Shown here: positions 7,839 through 16,119 of the stretch, piece by piece
Position numbering within the stretch: the stretch's first letter is position 1
How the letters are laid out: each line of letters opens with the position of its first letter
Assembly (NCBI GenBank): GCA_034142505.1
Contig: JAWZDV010000065.1
Span: forward strand, 1-64,000
Direction of reading: 5' to 3'
From: Hungatella_A sp034142505
Lineage (GTDB): Bacteria; Bacillota; Clostridia; Lachnospirales; Lachnospiraceae
DNA length: 64,000 nt
Position numbers and translations under genes: made by a program
The notes under the pieces: generated by a model
Databases searched by the model: none
What the model was told of the DNA's origin: nothing
The model's input: only the letters and a program-made list of their open reading frames with translations

Positions 7839-9299
7839 GTGAAGAAAAAATGGCCTTATGTGGCATTTCCCATTCTGGGAGTACTGTTTTGTCTCTGGTA
7901 TGTGAAAGCCGCGACTTTTGATATTGTATATACGGACTATATCCGTCTGGTCAATACCTATCTGCCGGACGTGATGAATCCTGATAAATTCTTTGTGCCT
8001 GACGTCCTCACCAGAATTCCTGTGAATTATCTGGGGAGAATTATTAATGTCGTTTTCTTTCATTACAGTACCACTTTTGATATGGTGCTGGGGGTGCTGG
8101 GGTTGGGAGCGGCCGGAGGATTGATGGCTTACTACTGCCGGAATTACTCCGTGGGCTGGTTCTGGGTGATGCTGCTGTCGATTCTGATGTTCGGGCTGAA
8201 CAAATGGGAGATGCTGACTAACGGAACCGGCTGGGTGCATTTTTTGGCCATTGCCTGTTTTCTCTATCATTATCTGGTTCTGGACCGGGTCTGGTATGGG
8301 ACGGAGAAAAAGTATGACCGGGTCAAGCTGATGGTTCTGCCCTTTGTGGTGACGCTGGGGGTGGCCGGGCCTTACTGTGCGATTTATACGGTAGTGCTGG
8401 TACTCAGTTACGGGTTCTGTATGATCGCCAAGGCGAGGCGAGCCGGAAAATATGAAATGATACATGGCAAAAACGCTAAGAAGCAGCCGTTGGAACTTGG
8501 AGATGCAAAGAAAACACGCTGGGGGAAGATGGATGTTCGATATCTTCTGTATATGGTCTGTGCCGTGATTCCGCTCTTTTTGTACTTGTGGAGCAATTCC
8601 TACGCTGTGGAGGACCACGCGGGAATGCAGGATCTGCCGCTGATTCAGACGGTGCTTGAGGTGCCGGGGTATTTCCTCCATTTCTTTTTGAAATCTCTTG
8701 CCAGTGACGTACTGGGCGGAGAGATGGTGAAGGAGTGGATGAAACATGGCGTGATTATGGACAGGACTGTCTATGTGATTGGTGCGCTGGTGCTGTTTGC
8801 GGCCCTGTTTGCGTTGTGGCTCAACTTTCGGTACCGGCTTTATAAGACGACGATTTTTCCATTGATGCTTTTAGTGGGCGGCGGGCTGAACCATCTTCTG
8901 ATTCTGTACTCCAGATGGGGATTTATGGATGAAAATTATGGCATGAGTTCCCGGTATGCCCTGCAGTTTCAGTTTGTCACCCTTGGCATCGTGCTGACGG
9001 TGGCGCTTTCCTGGGAACAGGTCAGACGGAGTGCGGCCGGAGTACTGGCGGGATTGTGCTGTGTGGCGGTTTTGTCGGGAAGCATGATAACGACAGGGAG
9101 AGAGATCCGCATGGCCCCGTTCCGGGAAAACTATGGGGAAAATATCGCCTCGGTGGCGCTTCAGTATCAGGAGGTCAGCGACGATGTGCTGAGGGAAACC
9201 TTTGATTATCGGAAAAGCCGGGAAGACAGTGGTGAGAAGGTTCGGAATGCCCTTAGGATTCTGGATGAAAACGGTTTCAATATATACAGCAGGCAGTGA
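7839..9299 (+). CDS. Polytopic membrane protein of the glycan cluster
   Basis: A 486-residue protein with about 10 hydrophobic segments. It begins with a short basic N-terminus and helix 1 (FPILGVLFCLWYV), followed by a loop containing VYTDYIRL with an acidic residue. This again resembles the first loop of GT-C enzymes, but no specific family is recognised. It ends in a soluble tail of about 60 residues. A 132-base gap with a plausible AAGGAG site separates it from the preceding membrane protein. It could be a second lipid-donor glycosyltransferase or part of glycan export or polymerisation. Confidence 0.55.
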   Translation: MKKKWPYVAFPILGVLFCLWYVKAATFDIVYTDYIRLVNTYLPDVMNPDKFFVPDVLTRIPVNYLGRIINVVFFHYSTTFDMVLGVLGLGAAGGLMAYYCRNYSVGWFWVMLLSILMFGLNKWEMLTNGTGWVHFLAIACFLYHYLVLDRVWYGTEKKYDRVKLMVLPFVVTLGVAGPYCAIYTVVLVLSYGFCMIAKARRAGKYEMIHGKNAKKQPLELGDAKKTRWGKMDVRYLLYMVCAVIPLFLYLWSNSYAVEDHAGMQDLPLIQTVLEVPGYFLHFFLKSLASDVLGGEMVKEWMKHGVIMDRTVYVIGALVLFAALFALWLNFRYRLYKTTIFPLMLLVGGGLNHLLILYSRWGFMDENYGMSSRYALQFQFVTLGIVLTVALSWEQVRRSAAGVLAGLCCVAVLSGSMITTGREIRMAPFRENYGENIASVALQYQEVSDDVLRETFDYRKSREDSGEKVRNALRILDENGFNIYSRQ

Positions 9300-9336
9300 G
9301 AACAGCGCATTTAGAAGAGAACATGGAGGACATGAG

Positions 9337-10113
9337 ATGAAAGTAGTCATTTTAGCCGGCGGCCTCGGCACCAGGATCAGTGAGGAGAGCCATTTAAAGC
9401 CGAAGCCTATGATTGAGATCGGGGGAAAACCGATTCTCTGGCATATCATGAAGCATTATTCCGAGTATGGATTCCACGAATTCATTATTTGTCTGGGATA
9501 TAAGCAGTATGTGGTGAAGGAGTTTTTTGCGGATTATTTCCTCCACACTTCAGATGTGACCTTTGATCTGGCAAATAACCGGATGGAGGTTCACAACAAC
9601 TATTCCGAGCCATGGAAAGTTACCCTGGTGGATACCGGGTTAAACACGATGACAGGAGGCCGGGTGAAACGGATTCAGCCATATACCAACGGGGAGCCGT
9701 TTATGCTGACCTACGGGGACGGCGTGTGCAACGTAGACCTGCAGGAACTGTTAAAGTTCCATCGGAGCCATGGCAGGACTGCCACCATCACGACGGTGAA
9801 TATCGGCCAGTTAAAGGGCGTTCTGGATATCGGGGAGGACCATGTGATTCATTCCTTCCGGGAGAAGGAAGACAGTGACGGCAGTCTGATTAACGGCGGC
9901 TTCATGGTGATGAATCCGGAGATTTTTGATTACTTAAAGGATGATACCACCGTATTTGAGAAAGAACCGATGCAGCGGCTGGCTGAGGCGGGACAGCTCA
10001 TGTCCTTCCGCCACAACGGCTTCTGGCAGTGTATGGATACCCAGAGAGAGATGCAGAAACTGGAAAGCTTATGGCAGTCGGGCAGCGCGCCATGGAAAGT
10101 GTGGAAAAACTGA
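9337..10113 (+). CDS. rfbF: Glucose-1-phosphate cytidylyltransferase
   Basis: A 258-residue nucleotidyltransferase. KVVILAGGLGTRISEES and KPKPMIEIGGKPILWH at the N-terminus, followed by HEFIICLGYKQ, are hallmarks of RfbF. It forms CDP-glucose from glucose 1-phosphate and CTP, the entry to CDP-dideoxyhexoses. The start at 9337 follows GGAGG; a longer frame opens within the previous gene but would add a non-family extension. The stop overlaps the start of rfbG (TGATG), so the pair is translationally coupled. Confidence 0.92.
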   Translation: MKVVILAGGLGTRISEESHLKPKPMIEIGGKPILWHIMKHYSEYGFHEFIICLGYKQYVVKEFFADYFLHTSDVTFDLANNRMEVHNNYSEPWKVTLVDTGLNTMTGGRVKRIQPYTNGEPFMLTYGDGVCNVDLQELLKFHRSHGRTATITTVNIGQLKGVLDIGEDHVIHSFREKEDSDGSLINGGFMVMNPEIFDYLKDDTTVFEKEPMQRLAEAGQLMSFRHNGFWQCMDTQREMQKLESLWQSGSAPWKVWKN

Positions 10114-11162
10114 TGAGAGAACTGGAATTTTACAGAGGAAAACGGGTGCTGGTGACCGGACATACCGGATTTAAGGGAACCTGGCTGTGCCGGATTCTGG
10201 CGCTGGCCGGGGCCGAGGTGACCGGATATTCTTTAAACCCGCCTACCAAGCCGGATATGTTTCATATTATCGGGCTGGAGGATATGATTGAGCATGTGGT
10301 CGGTGATGTCCGGGATTTAGACCATATGCAGCGGGTGTTCAGACAGGCTCAGCCGGAGATCGTCTTTCATCTGGCGGCCCAGCCCATTGTCCGGGATTCC
10401 TACAAGGACCCGGTTACCACCTACGAGACAAATGTCATGGGTACGGTACATGTATTAGAATGCATCCGGCAGAACCCATGTGTGAAATCATTTGTCAATA
10501 TCACCACGGACAAGGTTTATGAGAACCGGGAGTGGGAGTATGGATACCGGGAGTGTGATCCTCTTGACGGGTATGATCCCTACTCCAACAGCAAGTCTTG
10601 CTCCGAACTGGTGACACACAGTTATCAGAAGTCCTTTTTCCAGGATGGCAGCTGTGCGATCTCCACGTCCCGCGCCGGCAATGTGATCGGCGGCGGGGAT
10701 TTTGCCAACGACCGCATTATCCCGGACTGCTTCCGGGCGGCGGTATCCCATGAGAATATTCTGGTGAGAAATCCCTATTCGACAAGGCCTTACCAGCATG
10801 TGCTGGAGCCGCTGGCTGTCTATTTGAAGATTGCCAGAGTCCAGTATATGGACAGTTCCAAGGCCGGGTACTACAACGTGGGACCGGATGACTGCGACTG
10901 TATTAACACCGGAGACTTGGTCACTATGTTCTGTGATGCATGGGGAGAGGGACTGGCATGGGTCAATACCAGTGATGACGGTCCTCACGAGGCCAATTTC
11001 CTGAAGCTGGACTGCTCGAAGGTGAAGAGAACCTTTGGCTGGACGCCAAGATACCACGTAGCGGAAGCGGTTTTAAAAACGGTGGAGTGGTCCAGGGCTT
11101 ACCTGGCGGGGGAAGACATGGTGGAGGTCACCGACCGGCAGATACGGGAGTTTTTTGATTAA
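10113..11162 (+). CDS. rfbG: CDP-glucose 4,6-dehydratase
   Basis: A 349-residue extended short-chain dehydrogenase. The Rossmann motif is VTGHTGFKGTWL near residue 15, and the catalytic Tyr-Lys pair is in YSNSK. The THAS-type segment is NITTDKVYEN. It converts CDP-glucose to CDP-4-keto-6-deoxyglucose. Length is that of RfbG/DdhB. The gene starts at the ATG overlapping the rfbF stop. Its stop lies immediately before an inverted repeat (11165-11220) that separates it from rfbH. Confidence 0.92.
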   Translation: MRELEFYRGKRVLVTGHTGFKGTWLCRILALAGAEVTGYSLNPPTKPDMFHIIGLEDMIEHVVGDVRDLDHMQRVFRQAQPEIVFHLAAQPIVRDSYKDPVTTYETNVMGTVHVLECIRQNPCVKSFVNITTDKVYENREWEYGYRECDPLDGYDPYSNSKSCSELVTHSYQKSFFQDGSCAISTSRAGNVIGGGDFANDRIIPDCFRAAVSHENILVRNPYSTRPYQHVLEPLAVYLKIARVQYMDSSKAGYYNVGPDDCDCINTGDLVTMFCDAWGEGLAWVNTSDDGPHEANFLKLDCSKVKRTFGWTPRYHVAEAVLKTVEWSRAYLAGEDMVEVTDRQIREFFD

Positions 11163-11164
11163 GA

Positions 11165-11220
11165 GTAACAGTTCAGACGGCGGGAAAATCAATGAAGAAG
11201 ATAGCCGTCTGAACTGTTAC
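11165..11220. repeat. Short member of a dispersed palindromic repeat family (copy A)
   Basis: GTAACAGTTCAGACGGC at 11165-11181 and its exact reverse complement at 11204-11220 form a 17-bp perfect stem with a 22-base loop. Both ends match the 147-bp element at 14382-14528: the left end shares GTAACAGTTCAG.CGGCGGGAAAAT and the right end shares AAGAAGAT then GCCG.CTGAACTGT. It looks like an internally deleted derivative. It sits between rfbG and rfbH and has no T-run, so it is not an ordinary terminator. Confidence 0.85.
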
Positions 11221-11274
11221 GAATGGAGCCAAAAACAAACAGAGCCCAAACACAACAGAAAGGACATAGAAACG

Positions 11275-12606
11275 ATGTTTGAAGACAAGACACAGGAACA
11301 GGCGAGAAAGCAAATTCTTGACATGGCGGCGGACTATTGCCGCACATACCATAAGAAAAAAGAGTATGAAGAGGGCGACAGAATACCTTATGCATCCAGA
11401 GTATATGACGAGCAGGAGATGGTGAATCTGGTGGACAGCGCCCTGGAATTCTGGCTGACCTCCGGGCGGTATACCGATGAGTTTGAGGAGAAGCTGGCCG
11501 CTTATCTGGGAGTGAAATACTGTTCTCTGGTGAACTCCGGTTCTTCCGCCAATTTAAACGCGTTTATGGCGCTGACTTCCCCACTGCTGGGTGAGCGGCA
11601 GGTAAAACGGGGGGACGAGGTCATCACGGTGGCAGCAGGATTTCCAACCACGGTGACACCGCTGATCCAGTACGGTGCGGTGCCGGTGTTTGTGGATGTG
11701 ACGATTCCCCAATACAATATTGACGTTACCCAGCTGGAAGCCGCCTATTCGGAGAAATGCAAGGCGGTGATGATTGCCCACACCCTGGGAAATCCCTTTG
11801 ATTTAGGGGCGGTGAAGGCATTCTGCGAGAAGCATAACCTGTGGCTGATTGAAGATAACTGTGACGCGCTGGGAAGCCGTTATACCATCGACGGGGTGGA
11901 GAAATTTACCGGAACGGTGGGAGATATCGGAACCTCCAGCTTCTACCCGCCGCACCATATGACCATGGGAGAAGGCGGCGCTGTCTATACGGACAACCCG
12001 CTGCTTCACAAGATCATCCGGTCCTTTAGGGACTGGGGGCGCGACTGTGTCTGCCCGTCCGGTCGTGACAATATGTGCGGCCACCGGTTTGACAGACAGT
12101 TTGGGGAGCTGCCATTGGGATATGACCACAAATATGTTTATTCCCATTTTGGATATAACTTGAAAGCGACAGATATGCAGGCGGCCATCGGCTGCGCCCA
12201 GCTGGAGAAATTCCCTTCCTTTGTGGAGCGCAGACGCCACAATTTTGACCGGCTGAGAGCTGGCCTGGCAGGCTGTGAGGACAAATTGATTCTGCCGGAG
12301 CCATGTGAGAATTCCAGGCCAAGCTGGTTCGGATTCCTGATTACCTGCAGGGAAGGGGTAGACCGAAATGCAGTGGTCCGGTATGTGGAGAGCAAGGGCG
12401 TTCAGACGAGAATGTTGTTTGCGGGCAACTTGACGAAGCATCCCTGCTTTGACCAGATGAGGGCGTCCGGCACGGGATACCGCGTTGTGGGAGAACTGGA
12501 GAATACGGACAGAATCATGGCGGACACGTTCTGGGTAGGGGTTTATCCTGGTATGACCGATGAGATGATTGATTATATGGCGAAGACCATCAAAGAGGCG
12601 TTATGA
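11275..12606 (+). CDS. rfbH: CDP-4-keto-6-deoxyglucose 3-dehydratase (E1), PLP and iron-sulfur dependent
   Basis: A 443-residue DegT/AHBA-fold enzyme. In place of the usual PLP-binding lysine it has YPPHHMTMGEGG, with a His pair at 227-228, which is the hallmark of the dehydratase branch. Cys196, Cys258, Cys260 and Cys268 (C-x-C-x7-C for the last three) correspond to the [2Fe-2S] ligands of E1. It removes the 3-hydroxyl of CDP-4-keto-6-deoxyglucose. The E3 reductase (RfbI/AscD type) and the final 4-ketoreductase are not in this window. ATG 11275 follows AAAGGA; the longer frame runs back through the repeat and is not used. The stop overlaps the LicD start. Confidence 0.9.
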   Translation: MFEDKTQEQARKQILDMAADYCRTYHKKKEYEEGDRIPYASRVYDEQEMVNLVDSALEFWLTSGRYTDEFEEKLAAYLGVKYCSLVNSGSSANLNAFMALTSPLLGERQVKRGDEVITVAAGFPTTVTPLIQYGAVPVFVDVTIPQYNIDVTQLEAAYSEKCKAVMIAHTLGNPFDLGAVKAFCEKHNLWLIEDNCDALGSRYTIDGVEKFTGTVGDIGTSSFYPPHHMTMGEGGAVYTDNPLLHKIIRSFRDWGRDCVCPSGRDNMCGHRFDRQFGELPLGYDHKYVYSHFGYNLKATDMQAAIGCAQLEKFPSFVERRRHNFDRLRAGLAGCEDKLILPEPCENSRPSWFGFLITCREGVDRNAVVRYVESKGVQTRMLFAGNLTKHPCFDQMRASGTGYRVVGELENTDRIMADTFWVGVYPGMTDEMIDYMAKTIKEAL

Positions 12607-13445
12607 GTATGACTTACGATTTGACAAAGGTTCACGAGGCCGGGTTAAAAATCCTGGCCGAGGTGGATCGGATTTGCAGAAAATATAAGATCCAATATAT
12701 GCTGGATGCCGGGACTCTGTTAGGGGCGGTGCGTCACCAGGGCTTTATTCCCTGGGATGACGACGTGGACCTGGCATTCACCAGAAAGAACTACGAAGCC
12801 TTTCTGAAGGTGGTGAAGAGAGAACTGCCGGAGGGGATGAGTTTTCTGGACTGTGCTGATTTACGGGGGGGAAAGGTGTTCTTTGACTTTGTTTCCAGGA
12901 TTATCTATGATGACAGCCAGATGCACCAGGATACGCCTATGATGCAGTATTACGAGGGAAAGTTAAACCATCTGTGGGTGGATCTGTTTGTGATTGAGGA
13001 GCTGCCGGCCGGGCACATGGCGGGCACATGGACGCTGCTGCTTCAAAAGATCATCTATGGTCTGTCTATGGGACACCGGTTCGAACTGGATTACAGTAAA
13101 TACAGCCCGTTTTATAAGCTGGCGGTAGGCGGCCTTGCCACGGTGGGGCGGATTGTGCCCATGAGATGGCTGTTCCGGCTGGAGGATATGGTGTCGAAAA
13201 AGGACGCAAAGGGGAAGAGCAGCCGGCTGTATTACAGCAATTATGCTCCGGATTACCACTATGTCATTCTGGAGAAGGATTGGTGTGAGAAGACGGTGGA
13301 CCTGGATTTCGAGGGAATGAAATTGATGGCGCCCAGCGGGTATCATCAGGTGCTGACTTTGGTATACGGCGATTACATGAAGCTGCCGCCAAAGGACCAG
13401 CAGGTTCCGGCTCATTCCAGTATGGAGATACAGATTTTTAGCTGA
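12603..13445 (+). CDS. LicD-family phosphotransferase-like protein
   Basis: A 280-residue LicD/FKTN-type protein. The signature LDAGTLLGAVRHQGFIPW is followed by DDDVDLAF, the nucleotidyltransferase-fold metal site. LicD proteins transfer phosphocholine or other phospho-substituents onto cell-surface glycans; here the substituent is unknown. No membrane helix stands out apart from a weakly hydrophobic stretch near residues 150-200. It begins with ATGA overlapping the rfbH stop, so it belongs to the same transcript as the dideoxyhexose genes and probably decorates that glycan. Confidence 0.8.
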   Translation: MSMTYDLTKVHEAGLKILAEVDRICRKYKIQYMLDAGTLLGAVRHQGFIPWDDDVDLAFTRKNYEAFLKVVKRELPEGMSFLDCADLRGGKVFFDFVSRIIYDDSQMHQDTPMMQYYEGKLNHLWVDLFVIEELPAGHMAGTWTLLLQKIIYGLSMGHRFELDYSKYSPFYKLAVGGLATVGRIVPMRWLFRLEDMVSKKDAKGKSSRLYYSNYAPDYHYVILEKDWCEKTVDLDFEGMKLMAPSGYHQVLTLVYGDYMKLPPKDQQVPAHSSMEIQIFS

Positions 13446-13461
13446 CCAGAGGAGAACTGCA

Positions 13462-14385
13462 ATGAAGAAACTATCGGTGGTGGTGTCTGTCTATAACGAG
13501 GAGGCGGCGCTGGAACAATTTTATATGGAGACCGTCAGGGTGCTGGAAAAGATTGCCTGGGATTACGAGCTTTTGTTTGTCAATGACGGAAGCCGGGACA
13601 ACAGTCTGGAGATATTGGGAGGGCTGGCGGAGCGCGACTCCAGGGTCCGAATCGTCAATTTTTCCAGGAACTTTGGACATGAAGCGGCCATGATTGCCGG
13701 GATTGATTACAGCACCGGGGACGGCATCGTCTGTATGGACGCCGATCTTCAGCATCCCCCATCCTGCATCCCGGAGATCATCGGGAAATTTGAGGACGGC
13801 TTCGAGGTGATCAGCATGGTGCGGACGAAGAATGATTCCGCCGGGTGGTTTAAAAATCTGGCTTCGTCAGGCTTTTACCGCCTGATCAACGTGCTGTCGG
13901 ATGTGAAATTTGAGAGCAACGCGTCGGATTTCTTTGCCATCAGCAGCCGTGTGGCCCGGGTGCTTAAGGATAATTACCGGGAGAAGGTGCGCTTCCTGCG
14001 GGGGTATGTGCAGAATGTGGGCTTTCAGAAAACCACACTGGAATACGAGGCGAGAGCCAGAGTGGCGGGGCAGAGCAAATACAGCATCCGCAAGCTGGTG
14101 ACATTTTCCATCAATACGATTTTATGCTTCTCCAACTTGCCGTTAAAGCTGGGGACCTTTGCCGGAGTCTTCGCGGCTATGCTGGGAATTATCGTTCTGG
14201 TCTATACCTTGTTTACCAGAAACGGAGCCCCCAGCGGGTACGCTACCATTGTTGTGGTGATGTGCTTTATGTTCTCGCTGCTGTTCCTGGTAGTGGGAAT
14301 TATTGGGGAGTATATTGCCATTCTTTTCTCGGAAATGAAGGACCGGCCGATCTATATTGTGGAGGATACCATCAATTTGGAGTAA
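13462..14385 (+). CDS. Membrane-tethered family 2 glycosyltransferase (DPM1/GtrB-like)
   Basis: A 307-residue protein. The N-terminal GT2 domain shows SVVVSVYNEE and the DADLQHPP metal-binding motif near residue 95. The C-terminus has two hydrophobic segments (about 226-255 and 262-290). This layout matches polyprenyl-phosphate glycosyltransferases such as GtrB, which make the lipid-linked donor used by GT-C enzymes. That fits the two polytopic proteins upstream. A ribosome site (AGAGGAG) precedes ATG 13462. Its stop codon lies within the left arm of the cloverleaf repeat. Confidence 0.8.
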   Translation: MKKLSVVVSVYNEEAALEQFYMETVRVLEKIAWDYELLFVNDGSRDNSLEILGGLAERDSRVRIVNFSRNFGHEAAMIAGIDYSTGDGIVCMDADLQHPPSCIPEIIGKFEDGFEVISMVRTKNDSAGWFKNLASSGFYRLINVLSDVKFESNASDFFAISSRVARVLKDNYREKVRFLRGYVQNVGFQKTTLEYEARARVAGQSKYSIRKLVTFSINTILCFSNLPLKLGTFAGVFAAMLGIIVLVYTLFTRNGAPSGYATIVVVMCFMFSLLFLVVGIIGEYIAILFSEMKDRPIYIVEDTINLE

Positions 14386-14528
14386 CAGTTCAGGCGGCGG
14401 GAAAATTGGTGTGGAAAGGCGCGTCAAGCTTGCTTGTAAGCACCTTTCCACACCAATTTTCACATCGGATGGACATCCGATGCTTCTTGACCGTTTTTGT
14501 GGTCAAGAAGATGCGCCGCCTGAACTGT
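14382..14528. repeat. 147-bp cloverleaf-forming palindromic element (copy B)
   Basis: The outer stem is ACAGTTCAGGCGGCG at 14385-14399 with its exact complement at 14514-14528. Three perfect internal hairpins are enclosed: an 18-bp arm at 14402-14419/14443-14460; 8 bp at 14464-14471/14474-14481; and 10 bp at 14483-14492/14501-14510. The result is a four-way, tRNA-like cloverleaf shape in RNA or cruciform DNA. The ends match the element at 11165-11220. There is no coding content and no transposase. It begins at the stop codon of the GT2 gene. Confidence 0.9.
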
Positions 14529-14683
14529 CGGTGTAAAAAAATTTTAAAACTGACAAAAATTGACAAGCCCTGATTATACAAGGGTTTGGGGCGTATTATA
14601 GACGGGGCGACCTGATGATAGCTAAAATATCCTCCTAATTGATATAAAAAATCGGATACACTATGCAAAAGGAGTGGAAGACG

Positions 14684-14923
14684 ATGAAAATTTATGAGGC
14701 AACAAATAAGAGAATTCAGGAACTGCGCAAGGAAAGAAGATTATCCGAATACGCTCTGATTTATCAGGCGGCTATGCCGCCGTCAACCGTGAAAAGTATT
14801 CTTCACGGCAAAAGCACCAACCCTGGTATCGTGAATATCAAAAAGATTGCAGAAGGACTTGGTGTCAGTATCAGAGAATTTTATGATTCCGAGATCTTTG
14901 ATGACCTGGAACCGGAGGATTGA
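14684..14923 (+). CDS. Small XRE-family helix-turn-helix protein
   Basis: A 79-residue single-domain regulator. A Cro/C1 helix-turn-helix spans residues about 8-62, with the recognition region PSTVKSILHGKST and the closing segment KKIAEGLGVSIREFYDSE. The tail is acidic. ATG 14684 follows AAGGAGTGG; the ATG at 14663 contains that ribosome site and is not used. It is a lone gene between the cloverleaf repeat and a terminator. Target unknown; XRE proteins of this type are common in Lachnospiraceae chromosomes. Confidence 0.85.
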   Translation: MKIYEATNKRIQELRKERRLSEYALIYQAAMPPSTVKSILHGKSTNPGIVNIKKIAEGLGVSIREFYDSEIFDDLEPED

Positions 14924-14946
14924 GACGGAACGATTCTTCAAACATG

Positions 14947-14976
14947 AAAAAAGAGCCGATGGCTCTTTTTTTATTT
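14947..14976. terminator. Bidirectional terminator
   Basis: AAAAAAGAGCC at 14947-14957 and GGCTCTTTTTT at 14961-14971 form a stem with a three-base loop, with a T-run on either strand. It serves both the XRE gene and the convergent LysR gene. Confidence 0.85.
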
Positions 14977-14990
14977 TGGGAAAATAACCG

Positions 14991-15917
14991 CTATAAGCCG
15001 GAGAGATTCTGCCAGTTCTCTTTTACGTAATTCATAGCCAGCTGGATGAGATATTTATGGGGCGGCTCCATGATTAGATCTCTTCGGTACAGAATGGAGT
15101 GGATGCGGTACATCTTTGGCTCTAAGGAGAAGTAGGTGATACTGGGTGAATCCACCGCGTAACCGGTGGGGATAAATCCCGCCCCGATATTGCTGGAAAC
15201 CATATCGCAGATGGATTGGGCATGGCTGGTGCTGCACGCCGTGATTGGGATAAAATCCTCCTTCTGGAAGAAGTCATCAATGAGATAGCGGATACAGTTG
15301 CCTTTTAACTGCAGAATAAACGGGGTGGAACCGAAATGCTCGACCAGTTCCTTGCAGGTCAGGCTGTGGTGCGCGCCCGGCTTCAGCGACTGGCAGTAAG
15401 GATGGCTGTCGGGCGCGGCCAGGACCACCTCTTCCCGCTTTAATTCCGTGCTCTGTCCTTTGTACTGTTCTAAGGAGTTGGCAGTCACAAACGCAATATC
15501 CAAATCACCCCGGGAGATGGCGTTGCTCGTGGTGCGGAGGTTATTGTCGGACAGCCTTAATTCCACCTTGGGGTAGTATTTTCGAAAATCAGCCAGGATG
15601 GAAGTGAGCATCTGCAGTTCCCTGGTGGCGGAGGTGCCAATGCTGAGACAGCTGATGGTGGAGATCCGCTTGATGTCCTTTTCCAGCAGATTGGTCAGGG
15701 AGAGAACTTTTCTGGCATACTCCGCGTAGAGTTCTCCCACCGGCGTCAGCGTATACATGCCGCCGATGCGCTGAAACAGGGGAACGCCCAGTTCCTGTTC
15801 CTGCTTGGAGAGAAACTGGCTCAGCGTGGGCTGGGAGATGTACAGCTTGGAAGCGGCCCTGGTCATGTTGCCGGTCTCCGCCAGGGTCAGAATGTATTCC
15901 AGATATCGTATGTCCAT
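14991..15917 (-). CDS. LysR-family transcriptional regulator
   Basis: A 308-residue LysR protein. The N-terminal winged helix-turn-helix (about 1-60) contains GNMTRAASKLYISQPTLSQF, and a two-lobed effector domain follows (about 90-300). It is divergent from the GH28/ABC/uronate operon that starts at 16120, and LysR proteins commonly regulate the divergent operon, so it is the probable activator of that locus in response to a uronate-type inducer. The shared 202-base control region holds inverted repeats (see separate entry). Confidence 0.9.
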   Translation of the reverse strand: MDIRYLEYILTLAETGNMTRAASKLYISQPTLSQFLSKQEQELGVPLFQRIGGMYTLTPVGELYAEYARKVLSLTNLLEKDIKRISTISCLSIGTSATRELQMLTSILADFRKYYPKVELRLSDNNLRTTSNAISRGDLDIAFVTANSLEQYKGQSTELKREEVVLAAPDSHPYCQSLKPGAHHSLTCKELVEHFGSTPFILQLKGNCIRYLIDDFFQKEDFIPITACSTSHAQSICDMVSSNIGAGFIPTGYAVDSPSITYFSLEPKMYRIHSILYRRDLIMEPPHKYLIQLAMNYVKENWQNLSGL

Positions 15918-16119
15918 AAACGTATGCCTCCATGTTGAGAATGACTCTTATTATAGGGAATGCTTATAATAAATATAGGAAAGGGTCATTGGGAAAAGTG
16001 TATAAACACATATATAATTAGAGTATCAAAAATAGTAAAAATATACATTCTCTAAAAAGATAACCGTCATAATAGTTAGAGAATATTACCTTTATCTATT
16101 ATAGCAGAGAATTGATGTA
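15918..16119. promoter_or_regulatory. Divergent control region, LysR and GH28 operon
   Basis: This AT-rich region contains TTATTAT at 15948-15954 paired with ATAATAA at 15966-15972, a LysR-type T-n11-A-like dyad close to the lysR start. It also contains ATTCTCTAA at 16047-16055 inverted as TTAGAGAAT at 16076-16084, close to the GH28 gene. Both are operator candidates. No consensus -35/-10 pair is obvious for GH28, as expected for an activated promoter. Confidence 0.5.

Noticed and set aside
7719..8747. Long minus-strand open frame (342 codons) opposite the 7839 gene
   Set aside because: Low-complexity His/Gln/Pro composition and no start signals; a shadow of the polytopic membrane protein.
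14382..14528. tRNA gene or known riboswitch
   Set aside because: The cloverleaf has 8-18-bp arms and none of the conserved tRNA D/T-loop or acceptor sequences; no riboswitch consensus recognised.
16021..16090. CRISPR-like or tandem repeat
   Set aside because: AT-rich similarity only; no regular repeat-spacer spacing. No CRISPR array was seen anywhere in the window.
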